A stretch of DNA of 6,014 bases from UBA2040 sp965660955. Its GTDB lineage: Bacteria > Bacteroidota > Bacteroidia > Flavobacteriales_D > Crocinitomicaceae. Where the stretch lies: the NCBI GenBank assembly GCA_965660955.1, contig CBFIBY010000154.1, positions 1 to 6,014 of the forward strand, read 5' to 3'. Of this stretch, positions 1-6,014 are shown in pieces. Made by a program: the position numbers and the translations under genes. Each line of letters begins with the position of its first letter. The stretch's first letter is position 1. The notes beneath the pieces were generated by a model. It searched no databases. It was given only the letters and a program-made list of their open reading frames with translations, and was not told the DNA's origin.

Positions 1-1
1 G

Positions 2-409
2 TTAAAAATTGCCGGTGGTTTAATTATTGCATCATCTGGTTTTGCATTATTGACAGGTAAGTTTAATGAACATAAAGGGATGAAAAGAACCAAAGTGCAG
101 GAAGATATTCATTCACGCTCAGAGATTTCACTAACGCCTCTTGCTTTACCTATGTTGGCTGGACCTGGTACCATTTCTATGCTAATCACATTCAATGAGA
201 AATACGATGGAATTAATTCAATATTTCAAGTCATTGGCGCCATTTCACTAACAGTCATATCAATTTACTTTATTCTTAGATCGGCACATATTATAGTAAA
301 ATTCATGGGGGCATCAGGAATTAATGCCTTGTCAAGAATTATAGGTTTTGTGGTGATTGCAATAGGTATAGAATTGATGTTATCCTCAGTTACGAAAATT
401 TTTCTGTAA
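2..409 (+). CDS. MarC/UPF0056-family integral membrane protein, C-terminal part (5' end outside window)
   Basis: The reading frame is open from the left edge to a TAA stop and gives 135 residues, so the N-terminal part of a protein usually near 200 residues is missing. A TTG at position 50 lies inside the open frame and is not taken as the start. Four hydrophobic stretches are visible, at residues about 1-19, 42-60, 70-95 and 103-131. The second carries PLALPMLAGPGTIS, the most recognisable MarC-family signature, and the last has the family-like pattern ASGINALSRIIGF. This protein sits in the inner membrane. The family was once tied to multiple antibiotic resistance in E. coli, but that role was not upheld. 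Some relatives are described as small neutral amino acid transporters, so the substrate here is unknown. It converges on the S46 peptidase gene, with 63 bp between the stop codons, and is not in its operon. Confidence 0.88.
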   Translation, partial: LKIAGGLIIASSGFALLTGKFNEHKGMKRTKVQEDIHSRSEISLTPLALPMLAGPGTISMLITFNEKYDGINSIFQVIGAISLTVISIYFILRSAHIIVKFMGASGINALSRIIGFVVIAIGIELMLSSVTKIFL

Positions 410-453
410 AAAAAAAACACCCTTAGTTCATATCTCAGAACAAAAGGGTGTTT
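408..453 (-). terminator. Intrinsic terminator of the S46 peptidase gene, possibly bidirectional
   Basis: A perfect 10-bp inverted repeat, AAACACCCTT (415-424) and AAGGGTGTTT (444-453), is extended by an inner GTTC/GAAC pairing (426-429 with 438-441) closing an 8-nt loop. On the minus strand the stem is followed by an uninterrupted T run, the complement of the A run at 408-417. That is the classic rho-independent layout and it lies about 20 bp past the peptidase stop. On the plus strand the same hairpin follows the MarC stop but is trailed only by TTTCAAATTA, so termination in that direction should be weaker. The T tract overlaps the last two bases of the MarC stop codon. Confidence 0.88.
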
Positions 454-472
454 CAAATTAGAATGATTTGAT

Positions 473-2611
473 CTATCTCACCAAAGTCATTTCATCAACG
501 ATGTGACCAGCTCCATAACACTTGTCGATAATCCAAAGAATGTAACGAATGTCGCAAGAGATAGTACGCTGAATATTCGGCTCGAAGAAGATGTCTCCTG
601 ACATGGCTTCCCAGTTTCCGTCAAATGCAGCACCGATTAAGTGTCCGTCTGCGTTAATTACTGGTGAACCCGAGTTTCCTCCTGTAATGTCGTTGTTCGA
701 CAAGAAATTGATTTTCAATTCACCGTCCTCATCCGCATATTGACCGAAATCCTTTGCCAACAATTTTTCCTTCATAATCGGATCAATGTTGAATTCTGGA
801 TTGTTTGGATCTTCTTTCTTCAATAAACCTTCAGAGTTCGTTGTAATGTCATATGTAACTCCACTTGGCGCCGTGTAGGGAAGAACATTTCCGTATGTTA
901 AACGCAAAGTTGAATTTGCATTTGGATAGAATTTTTTCTCTGGTGACATTTCACGCAATCCTTTCACATACAAACGTTCGGCTTTTGCTAAATCTGCACC
1001 TGCTTTTTGAATGCTTTCCAAGTTGTTCACGGCAGCAAACGCGTCGTTGATATCCATTACCAAACGGAAAAGTGGATCTTTCTCTAGGTCAACAAGATTG
1101 GGGCTAGCTGAATACGCATCGAAACGAGCTTTATCCGTGAAAATAGATTTGTTTCGAATGTTTTTCATGAGTTTCTTCACTTTCCAACCACTCAAGAAAC
1201 GCAGCTTACGCACCAATTTACCTTGTTGGCTTTTCGGAACATCTTTCAAGTACATTTTCAACAAAGCACCAATCGTTTCCATTTCAAGTTCCATGTTCAA
1301 TTTCTCGAAGTTTGGAGCACTAATTTGCGTTAAACGTCCTGCAATATTATTGGCCATTTCTGTATTTCCTTCACGCATTGGATCTGCATAAAATTTATAA
1401 CGGAAAGCCATTAACATCAGGTCAACTGAATAAACCATTTCAGACTGATATGCCTTGATGTACACGTAGTCTTCTTTTGCAGCGTATGCATTTTGGAACA
1501 TATCGATTACGGGCTCGTAAAGTGGTTTTCCTTTTGCAAATTCGGCGAATTCGTTTTCTAGTGCTTGTTTCTTAGCAATAACTCCATTGTTCTTCACTTG
1601 TTCAGTTTGACCAATAAAGTATTTCCAATAATTGGCAACTTGAGCATATTTTGAAGAGTATTTCAAGCGAACGGCAACATCTTCATTCATATACGATTTC
1701 ATGATATCCAATTTCTTTCTTCTTACTTCTACACGTTTGGGTTGTTCCAATGAAACGGCTTGGTCAACACCAAAAGAACTCAAGTAACGATCTGTGGATC
1801 CAGGGAAACCAAGAATCATAGCATAATCGTCTTTTTTCACACCTTTCAAAGAAACAGGTAGGTGATGCTTTGGTTTGTAAGGTTGATTCGCTTCGTCAAA
1901 ACCGGCTGGTTTGTTGTCAGCACCTGAATATACACGGAACATAGAAAAATCCGCAGTGTGACGAGGCCACATCCAGTTGTCCGTATCTCCACCATATTTT
2001 CCTGCCGATTGAGGAGGAGTTCCAACAAAACGAATGTCAGTAAAGGTTTCTTTCACAAACAAGTAAAACTCATTTCCTTCGTAGAAATCACGAACAAAAG
2101 CTTCGTAGTGTGTTCCTTCTGTTGCATCTTTCGTCAATACAGCTGCGATTTCTTTGATTTTTGCAGCTCTTTCTTCAGGAGACATACTTTCATTCAATTG
2201 ACCTGCAATTGTTTTCGTTACATCTTCAATTCGGATGATGAACGTTGCTGTCAATCCTGGTATTGCAATTTCAGAAGCGTGATCTTTTGCCCAAAAACCA
2301 TCATCAAGATAGTTGTTTTCAGGAGTTGAAGACTCTGCAATTGCATCGTAACCACAGTGGTGATTCGTTAAAATCAATCCTTTGTCGGAAATGATTTCAC
2401 CCGTGCAAAACCCACCGAAAGAGACAATAGCATCTTTTAAGGAGCTGTTGTTTACTGAGTAAATTTCTTCTTGAGTCAAACGAAGTCCATGTTTTTTCAT
2501 GTCTTCATAATTTCTTCCCAATAAGAAAGGAAGCCACATTCCTTCGTCTGCTTTCGCGAAAGAACCAATCATTACCGCAACCGCGACTAATGCTATTTTA
2601 AATTGTTTCAT
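473..2611 (-). CDS. S46-family serine dipeptidyl-peptidase, DPP7-like
   Basis: This is a complete gene of 712 residues, the usual length for S46 dipeptidyl-peptidases, which release dipeptides from peptide N-termini in the periplasm. The N-terminus is a signal peptide (residues 1 to about 21) followed by the family-typical mature start ADEGMW. The chymotrypsin-like catalytic triad is visible: His85 in LTNHHCGYDAI, Asp221 in WPRHTADFS and Ser647 in GGNSGSPV. Asn212 and Trp213 in DTDNWMWPRH, with Asp664, match residues described as holding the substrate amino group in this family. Gly665 in AAFDGNWEAM occupies the S1 position that is Arg in Asp/Glu-specific DPP11 and Gly in DPP7, so preference for hydrophobic P1 residues is inferred. 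The helical domain specific to S46 lies between the two halves of the protease fold, roughly residues 280-560. The ATG start is supported by the signal peptide. No C-terminal secretion domain is seen. A strong terminator follows; a 101-bp gap separates it from the upstream GH92 gene. Confidence 0.95.
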   Translation of the reverse strand: MKQFKIALVAVAVMIGSFAKADEGMWLPFLLGRNYEDMKKHGLRLTQEEIYSVNNSSLKDAIVSFGGFCTGEIISDKGLILTNHHCGYDAIAESSTPENNYLDDGFWAKDHASEIAIPGLTATFIIRIEDVTKTIAGQLNESMSPEERAAKIKEIAAVLTKDATEGTHYEAFVRDFYEGNEFYLFVKETFTDIRFVGTPPQSAGKYGGDTDNWMWPRHTADFSMFRVYSGADNKPAGFDEANQPYKPKHHLPVSLKGVKKDDYAMILGFPGSTDRYLSSFGVDQAVSLEQPKRVEVRRKKLDIMKSYMNEDVAVRLKYSSKYAQVANYWKYFIGQTEQVKNNGVIAKKQALENEFAEFAKGKPLYEPVIDMFQNAYAAKEDYVYIKAYQSEMVYSVDLMLMAFRYKFYADPMREGNTEMANNIAGRLTQISAPNFEKLNMELEMETIGALLKMYLKDVPKSQQGKLVRKLRFLSGWKVKKLMKNIRNKSIFTDKARFDAYSASPNLVDLEKDPLFRLVMDINDAFAAVNNLESIQKAGADLAKAERLYVKGLREMSPEKKFYPNANSTLRLTYGNVLPYTAPSGVTYDITTNSEGLLKKEDPNNPEFNIDPIMKEKLLAKDFGQYADEDGELKINFLSNNDITGGNSGSPVINADGHLIGAAFDGNWEAMSGDIFFEPNIQRTISCDIRYILWIIDKCYGAGHIVDEMTLVR

Positions 2612-2712
2612 TTTTAGTTGATTTTTAAGAGGTGTAAATTTAATGAAAACTGTTGACTATTGACCTAGACTTTTGACTTTCCTTGTCCATCGGTTGACAT
2701 TGACATGCAAAA
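2612..2712 (-). promoter_or_regulatory. Intergenic spacer between GH92 and S46 genes; probable leader or promoter region of the S46 gene
   Basis: The 101-bp gap has no good terminator for the GH92 gene: only a short TGTC/GACA pairing is seen, with no T run. The two genes may therefore be partly co-transcribed. Near the S46 gene, the palindrome TAAATTTA (2635-2642), 24-31 bp before the ATG, resembles the Bacteroidota -7 box TAnnTTTG except in its last base. I find no convincing TTG element at the expected spacing upstream of it, so the promoter call is weak. The leader just before the ATG is A-rich with no Shine-Dalgarno motif, as is usual in this phylum. Confidence 0.3.
2653..2704 (+). repeat. 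Cluster of TTGAC pentamers (degenerate short direct repeats)
   Basis: Five exact TTGAC copies start at 2653, 2660, 2673, 2694 and 2700, and a variant TTGTC starts at 2683, all within 52 bp between two genes. Spacings are 7, 13, 21 and 6 bp between exact copies, so the array is irregular and resembles a decayed 6-7 bp tandem repeat rather than a strict one. Seen from the S46 gene, the copies read GTCAA and lie 42-93 bp upstream of its ATG. They could be a regulator-binding cluster or a slippage-derived intergenic repeat; the sequence does not decide between these. Confidence 0.55.
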
Positions 2713-5700
2713 TCAATGGATACTGATTTCATCCAAGAAAATCCATGATGGATTTCCAGCGCCTAGATGCCAATCGGGACATTCACCAGCGTTTTTAACA
2801 GTAATTCGAATCGCTTTAACTTCTTGAATGGATTTTACATCCATCAGCACCGTTTTGATGTTCGCTGGTCGATATTCATACGATGAAGCATCTATTTTTT
2901 CCGTTTTATATTCTTCGAAGTTCACGCCATCACTGGATATTTCTATTGTCCATTGCGTTGGATAGAAAATCCAAGATTTCAAATCTTCCAACATGCCTAA
3001 TTCTACCGTGAAGTTCGTTTTTGCCTGCTTGAATTGAATTTCGGCTTTCACGTCAAATCCGTAAAAACCTTGCCAGTCACCCGTTCTGAATTCTTTGTTC
3101 CCTTGGATACCATCAATCAAAGCATTTTCGCCACCAGAGGCATAGGGTAGAGTAAAGGGCGTTATTAAATGAATGCGCAGTTCGTCGTTCTTCTTTACCA
3201 AATCAGAAGAAACAGTCGCGGAATACTTTCCTGTGATATTGTTTCTCGTACGTGTTGATATTTTGCATGATTTCTTTATGGTAAAAGGGCCCACAAACGG
3301 TTGCCAATGGGTATCATCCATTTTATATTCAATAGAATAAGCTTCGTCTTGCGGCATTAGGTCGGAATCAAATTTTTCGGATTTTGTTAATACCTGTATG
3401 ATTGGGATACGAATATCGATCTTTTGTTCATCAATAAAAACTCTATTTTCGACGGACAAATAGGGAATGGGAGTGAACTCTTTCGGGATTTTTGAAATTG
3501 TTGGTGAGGATTTGAATTGGCGCATAGATTCGGAGGGAGAATCACCCATTGTTAGCACTAACTCACCTCTGTAAACCATCTCGTTGTGAGTAAGATATGT
3601 ACGGTTTATTTCTTTTCCGTTTAATTCGATTTTTTGAATGTATTTGTTTTCTCTAGATTGATTATTTACACGTATTTTGAACGTATTTCCGTTCTCCAAG
3701 TTGATAATCGCTTGGTTCATGATTGGACGACCAATTTCATAATAAGGTGAACCTGGAGCAATTGGATAAATTCCCATCGCGCTCAAAACATACCAAGATG
3801 ACATTTGCCCACAATCCTCATTTCCAGAAAGCCCATCGGGTTGCGTTGAATACAAGTTGTATAGTATACTGTCAACAAAAAGTTGCGTTTTCTCTGGTTT
3901 GTTCACATGATTGTACAAATAAGCCATGTGATGCGATGGCTCATTTCCGTGGGCATATTGACCAATCAAACCTGTGATATCTGCTTGATTTCTACCTGAA
4001 GTAGTGGAAGAAGCGGTGAACATATTGTCCAAATGTTGTTCCAATGCATTTTTGCCACCATGAAGTTGAGTTAAAACGCCAATCGCATGCGGAGTAAACA
4101 AAGAATATTGCCAAGCATTTGCTTCCGTAAAATTGAAATTCACTTCATCTGGAGCGAAAGGAGACATCCACATGGCGCCACGTCTAGCGCGGAAAAACTT
4201 GTTTTCTGGGTGGAAATGATTGATGAAATTCAAGGAACGAATCGCGTATTCTTCGCCAACGGCAGTTTTATTCATAGCATTTGCCATGGCAGAAATACAG
4301 AAGTCATCGTAAGCATATTCTAAAGCTTTTGAGACGGATTCAGGTTCCAAGTCCAAACTCAAGTATCCATTTTTTGAGAAAAAGTCTTTGGAATAGCATG
4401 TATCACGCGAAGTTTGAACCATCGCTTTGAGGATTTTCTCCGTTTGATAATTTCTGAGTCCCTTAATATAAGCGTCAGCAATTACAGAAACACTGTGATA
4501 ACCAATCATACATTCGGTTTCATTTCCTGCTAATTCCCAAACTGGCAAGTCGTTTTGTTCGTCTTGCATGCGTTGAAACGTTCGAATGAATTGGTTCGTT
4601 TTCTTTTCTTGTGTTAAAGTAAACAGGGGATGGGTCGCTCGAAAGGTATCCCAAAGTGAGAAAACTGTATAGTGTTTGTGGTCTGGATCGTTGAGCTGAT
4701 GAATTTTCTTGTCCATTCCACGGTAACGGCTATCTACGTCGGAAAAAATGTTCGGTGCAAGAAAAGAGTGATATAGGGCGGTGTAGAAAATGGTTGTTGT
4801 TTCTTTATCGGAATCGAAATAGATTTTTGAAAGTTCAGCTTCCCAAAGTCGACCTGTTTTAACGCGTTGTGCAACAAAATCGAAACCGTCAATTTCCGAG
4901 TCAAGATTTTTCTTTGCTCCGTCCGTATCTACTGCTGAAATTCCAACACGTAAAATGATTTCTTTGGTGTCTTTCGGAAATTTTAAAAGTAATTTATTTC
5001 TTCCTTTTTTGCGAATGAATTTCGCTTTCTTCCAATCTACGTTAGATTCAAGATGAAAATAGAAATGTTGTTCTTCTGCCCAAGCCTTTGAAATACGATG
5101 TCCTTTTACTTTGTTTGTGCCAATAGTCTCAAAACCAGCGGATATGAGTTCATCACGATAATCCAGGTCAAGCAGGATATATTTGTTTTCATCCGGCCCA
5201 TTAAAGGTGTATTTGTGTAATCCACTGTGCAGGTCAACAGTGAATTCAGCTAGAATATTTGCATCTAAAAGTTCAACCGAATAGAATCCAGGAGTTGCCT
5301 TTTCTTTGTTATGAGAAAATCTATGTCCGTAGCCGTCGTTACTTTCAAATGCACCGTCGATTTTGGGTTTTCCCACTTGCGGTGTTATCAATAAATCTGC
5401 GTAATCCGAAACGCCCGTCCCAGATAAATGGGTATGTGAGAATCCATAAATAATAGAATCGGAGTAATGGTACCCTCCGCAACCGTCCCAGCCGTCGTAG
5501 CGCGTATCAGGACTCAATTGCATCATTCCAAAAGGGGCGCTTGCACCAGGGTACGTATGACCATGTCCGCCTGTACCGATAAATGGATTGACGAAAAGTG
5601 TTTTACTGAAATTCTTTGCCGTTTTTTTTGCGGTGATGAATTCTTTGGCCTTGTCCGCGTTTTCTTTCAGTTTTTGAATCTGACTGAACGAGAAAAAACT

Positions 5701-5751
5701 GAACGTGAATGAAAAAAGAGTTAATGCGAGAATGGATAAAAGACTACGCAT
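2713..5751 (-). CDS. Exported GH92-family alpha-mannosidase with C-terminal F5/8-type (CBM32-like) domain
   Basis: This is a complete 1012-residue gene. GH92 enzymes are calcium-dependent, inverting exo-alpha-mannosidases acting on N-glycans and mannans. Residues 1 to about 23 form a signal peptide with no lipobox cysteine. A charged, Lys-rich linker (about 25-50) precedes the GH92 N-terminal beta-sandwich, which begins at VNPFIGTGGHGHTYPG (54-69) and includes GWDGCGGYHYSD (87-98). The helical catalytic domain (about 300-750) holds SLWDTFRATHP (365-375), GNETECMIGYH (409-419), FTEANAWQY (541-549, Glu543 the likely acid), GNEPSHH (602-608) and GNEDCGQMSSWY (643-654, the region expected to supply the catalytic base). 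Residues about 765-850 resemble a chitobiase-C/Fn3-like module. Residues about 860-1012 resemble an F5/8-type C domain (ALIDGI, DWQGF, WHLGAGNPSWIFLDEI). Typical GH92 proteins of about 750 residues lack these additions. Linkage specificity cannot be read from the sequence. The start overlaps the ROK kinase stop by 8 bp. Confidence 0.95.
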   Translation of the reverse strand: MRSLLSILALTLFSFTFSFFSFSQIQKLKENADKAKEFITAKKTAKNFSKTLFVNPFIGTGGHGHTYPGASAPFGMMQLSPDTRYDGWDGCGGYHYSDSIIYGFSHTHLSGTGVSDYADLLITPQVGKPKIDGAFESNDGYGHRFSHNKEKATPGFYSVELLDANILAEFTVDLHSGLHKYTFNGPDENKYILLDLDYRDELISAGFETIGTNKVKGHRISKAWAEEQHFYFHLESNVDWKKAKFIRKKGRNKLLLKFPKDTKEIILRVGISAVDTDGAKKNLDSEIDGFDFVAQRVKTGRLWEAELSKIYFDSDKETTTIFYTALYHSFLAPNIFSDVDSRYRGMDKKIHQLNDPDHKHYTVFSLWDTFRATHPLFTLTQEKKTNQFIRTFQRMQDEQNDLPVWELAGNETECMIGYHSVSVIADAYIKGLRNYQTEKILKAMVQTSRDTCYSKDFFSKNGYLSLDLEPESVSKALEYAYDDFCISAMANAMNKTAVGEEYAIRSLNFINHFHPENKFFRARRGAMWMSPFAPDEVNFNFTEANAWQYSLFTPHAIGVLTQLHGGKNALEQHLDNMFTASSTTSGRNQADITGLIGQYAHGNEPSHHMAYLYNHVNKPEKTQLFVDSILYNLYSTQPDGLSGNEDCGQMSSWYVLSAMGIYPIAPGSPYYEIGRPIMNQAIINLENGNTFKIRVNNQSRENKYIQKIELNGKEINRTYLTHNEMVYRGELVLTMGDSPSESMRQFKSSPTISKIPKEFTPIPYLSVENRVFIDEQKIDIRIPIIQVLTKSEKFDSDLMPQDEAYSIEYKMDDTHWQPFVGPFTIKKSCKISTRTRNNITGKYSATVSSDLVKKNDELRIHLITPFTLPYASGGENALIDGIQGNKEFRTGDWQGFYGFDVKAEIQFKQAKTNFTVELGMLEDLKSWIFYPTQWTIEISSDGVNFEEYKTEKIDASSYEYRPANIKTVLMDVKSIQEVKAIRITVKNAGECPDWHLGAGNPSWIFLDEISIH
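5744..5751 (-). other. Stop/start overlap ATGCGTAG linking ROK kinase and GH92 genes
   Basis: On the minus strand the octamer ATGCGTAG holds the GH92 start codon (5751-5749) and, in another frame, the kinase stop TAG (5746-5744). No purine-rich ribosome binding site precedes this ATG. The overlap therefore suggests translational coupling or re-initiation, and shows that the two genes share a transcript. The ATG is the natural GH92 start because a signal peptide follows directly. Confidence 0.8.
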
Positions 5752-6014
5752 CTACAATTTTGTTGAATTTCCAAAATGTTGTCGCTGCGGAACCTAGAAT
5801 GGCTGCATTTTCATCGTGCAATAAAGAAAGACGTATTTCAACCTTGTTTTTCAAGGGTTGGATAATATTCTTCTCCAATTCGACTTTGACTTTATCGACA
5901 AAATCTTGTCCGCTTTGGGCTATTCCGCCAAATAGGACGTACGCTTTTGGATCCGAAAAACAAGAGAAATCAGCGAGACATCTTCCTAGTATTTGTGCGG
6001 TATAATCAACAATT
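5744..6014 (-). CDS. ROK-family sugar kinase, C-terminal part (5' end outside window)
   Basis: The minus-strand frame is open from the right edge to a TAG stop and encodes the last 89 residues of a protein that is normally about 300 long. The pattern is that of the ROK C-terminal half: a helix with LGRCLADF, then the strand and glycine turn AYVLFGGIAQSGQDF (about residues 24-38 of the fragment), an amphipathic helix with VELEKNI, the segment PLKNKVEIRLS, and the closing helix DENAAILGSAA. ROK proteins include cytoplasmic glucokinases, other hexose or amino-sugar kinases, and repressors. The sugar-binding and zinc motifs and any N-terminal DNA-binding domain lie outside the window, so a kinase is likely but a repressor is not excluded. 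The downstream GH92 gene overlaps it, which suggests mannose or a related hexose as substrate (inference). A 98-residue plus-strand frame lies across it and is a shadow. Confidence 0.85.
   Translation of the reverse strand, partial: IVDYTAQILGRCLADFSCFSDPKAYVLFGGIAQSGQDFVDKVKVELEKNIIQPLKNKVEIRLSLLHDENAAILGSAATTFWKFNKIVDA

Noticed and set aside
50..52. TTG as the start of the MarC protein
   Set aside because: The frame is open to the left edge with hydrophobic MarC-like sequence before it, so the gene is cut by the window rather than starting here.
265..456. 63-residue minus-strand open frame
   Set aside because: Covers the terminator hairpin and the antisense of the MarC gene; no family signature.
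1011..1391. 126-residue plus-strand open frame
   Set aside because: It lies wholly antisense to the S46 peptidase coding sequence and its translation has no recognisable domain; it is a shadow frame.
1958..2329. 123-residue plus-strand open frame rich in Cys, Phe and Ser
   Set aside because: Antisense to the conserved catalytic-Asp region of the S46 gene; the composition reflects the complement of Lys/Glu-rich coding sequence.
473..5751. Type IX secretion C-terminal sorting domain on the exported enzymes
   Set aside because: The S46 protein ends within the protease fold and the GH92 protein ends within its F5/8-type domain; neither shows an added Gly/Lys-rich sorting tail.
5709..6005. 98-residue plus-strand open frame
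   Set aside because: Antisense to the ROK kinase C-terminus and GH92 start, both of which have clear family motifs on the minus strand.
1..6014. CRISPR arrays, tRNA or rRNA genes, insertion sequences, and SusC/SusD genes of a polysaccharide utilisation locus
   Set aside because: Nearly all bases are accounted for by the four genes, and the gaps of 63 and 101 bp are too short and show no such structure.

Overview
The window looks like a piece of a Bacteroidota chromosome, most likely a Flavobacteriia-type organism. The DNA is AT-rich. Start codons are preceded by A/T-rich leaders with no clear Shine-Dalgarno motif. The genes are typical of that phylum: an S46 dipeptidyl-peptidase, a GH92 alpha-mannosidase with a C-terminal carbohydrate-binding-like domain, and a ROK sugar kinase. 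The exact genus cannot be fixed from this sequence alone.

Layout: (1) Positions 2-409, plus strand: the 3' part of a MarC/UPF0056-family membrane protein gene, cut by the left edge. (2) Positions 408-453: a strong hairpin terminator in the 63-bp gap between two convergent genes. (3) Positions 473-2611, minus strand: a complete S46 serine peptidase of 712 residues, exported, with the DPP7-type glycine in the S1 pocket motif. (4) Positions 2612-2712: a 101-bp gap with clustered TTGAC pentamers and no obvious terminator. (5) Positions 2713-5751, minus strand: a complete, exported GH92 glycosidase of 1012 residues. (6) Positions 5744-6014, minus strand: the 3' end of a ROK-family sugar kinase gene, whose stop codon overlaps the GH92 start by 8 bp.

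The ROK kinase and GH92 genes form a translationally overlapping pair. The simplest reading is a mannose-salvage step: the exported enzyme releases mannose from alpha-mannosides or N-glycans, and the cytoplasmic kinase phosphorylates the sugar after uptake. The downstream S46 peptidase would trim dipeptides from peptides in the periplasm. It lies on the same strand, so it could be partly co-transcribed, which would pair glycan and peptide degradation of glycoproteins. That link is inference. Every gene falls in a known family, and I see no mobile element, CRISPR array, RNA gene or clearly new system.
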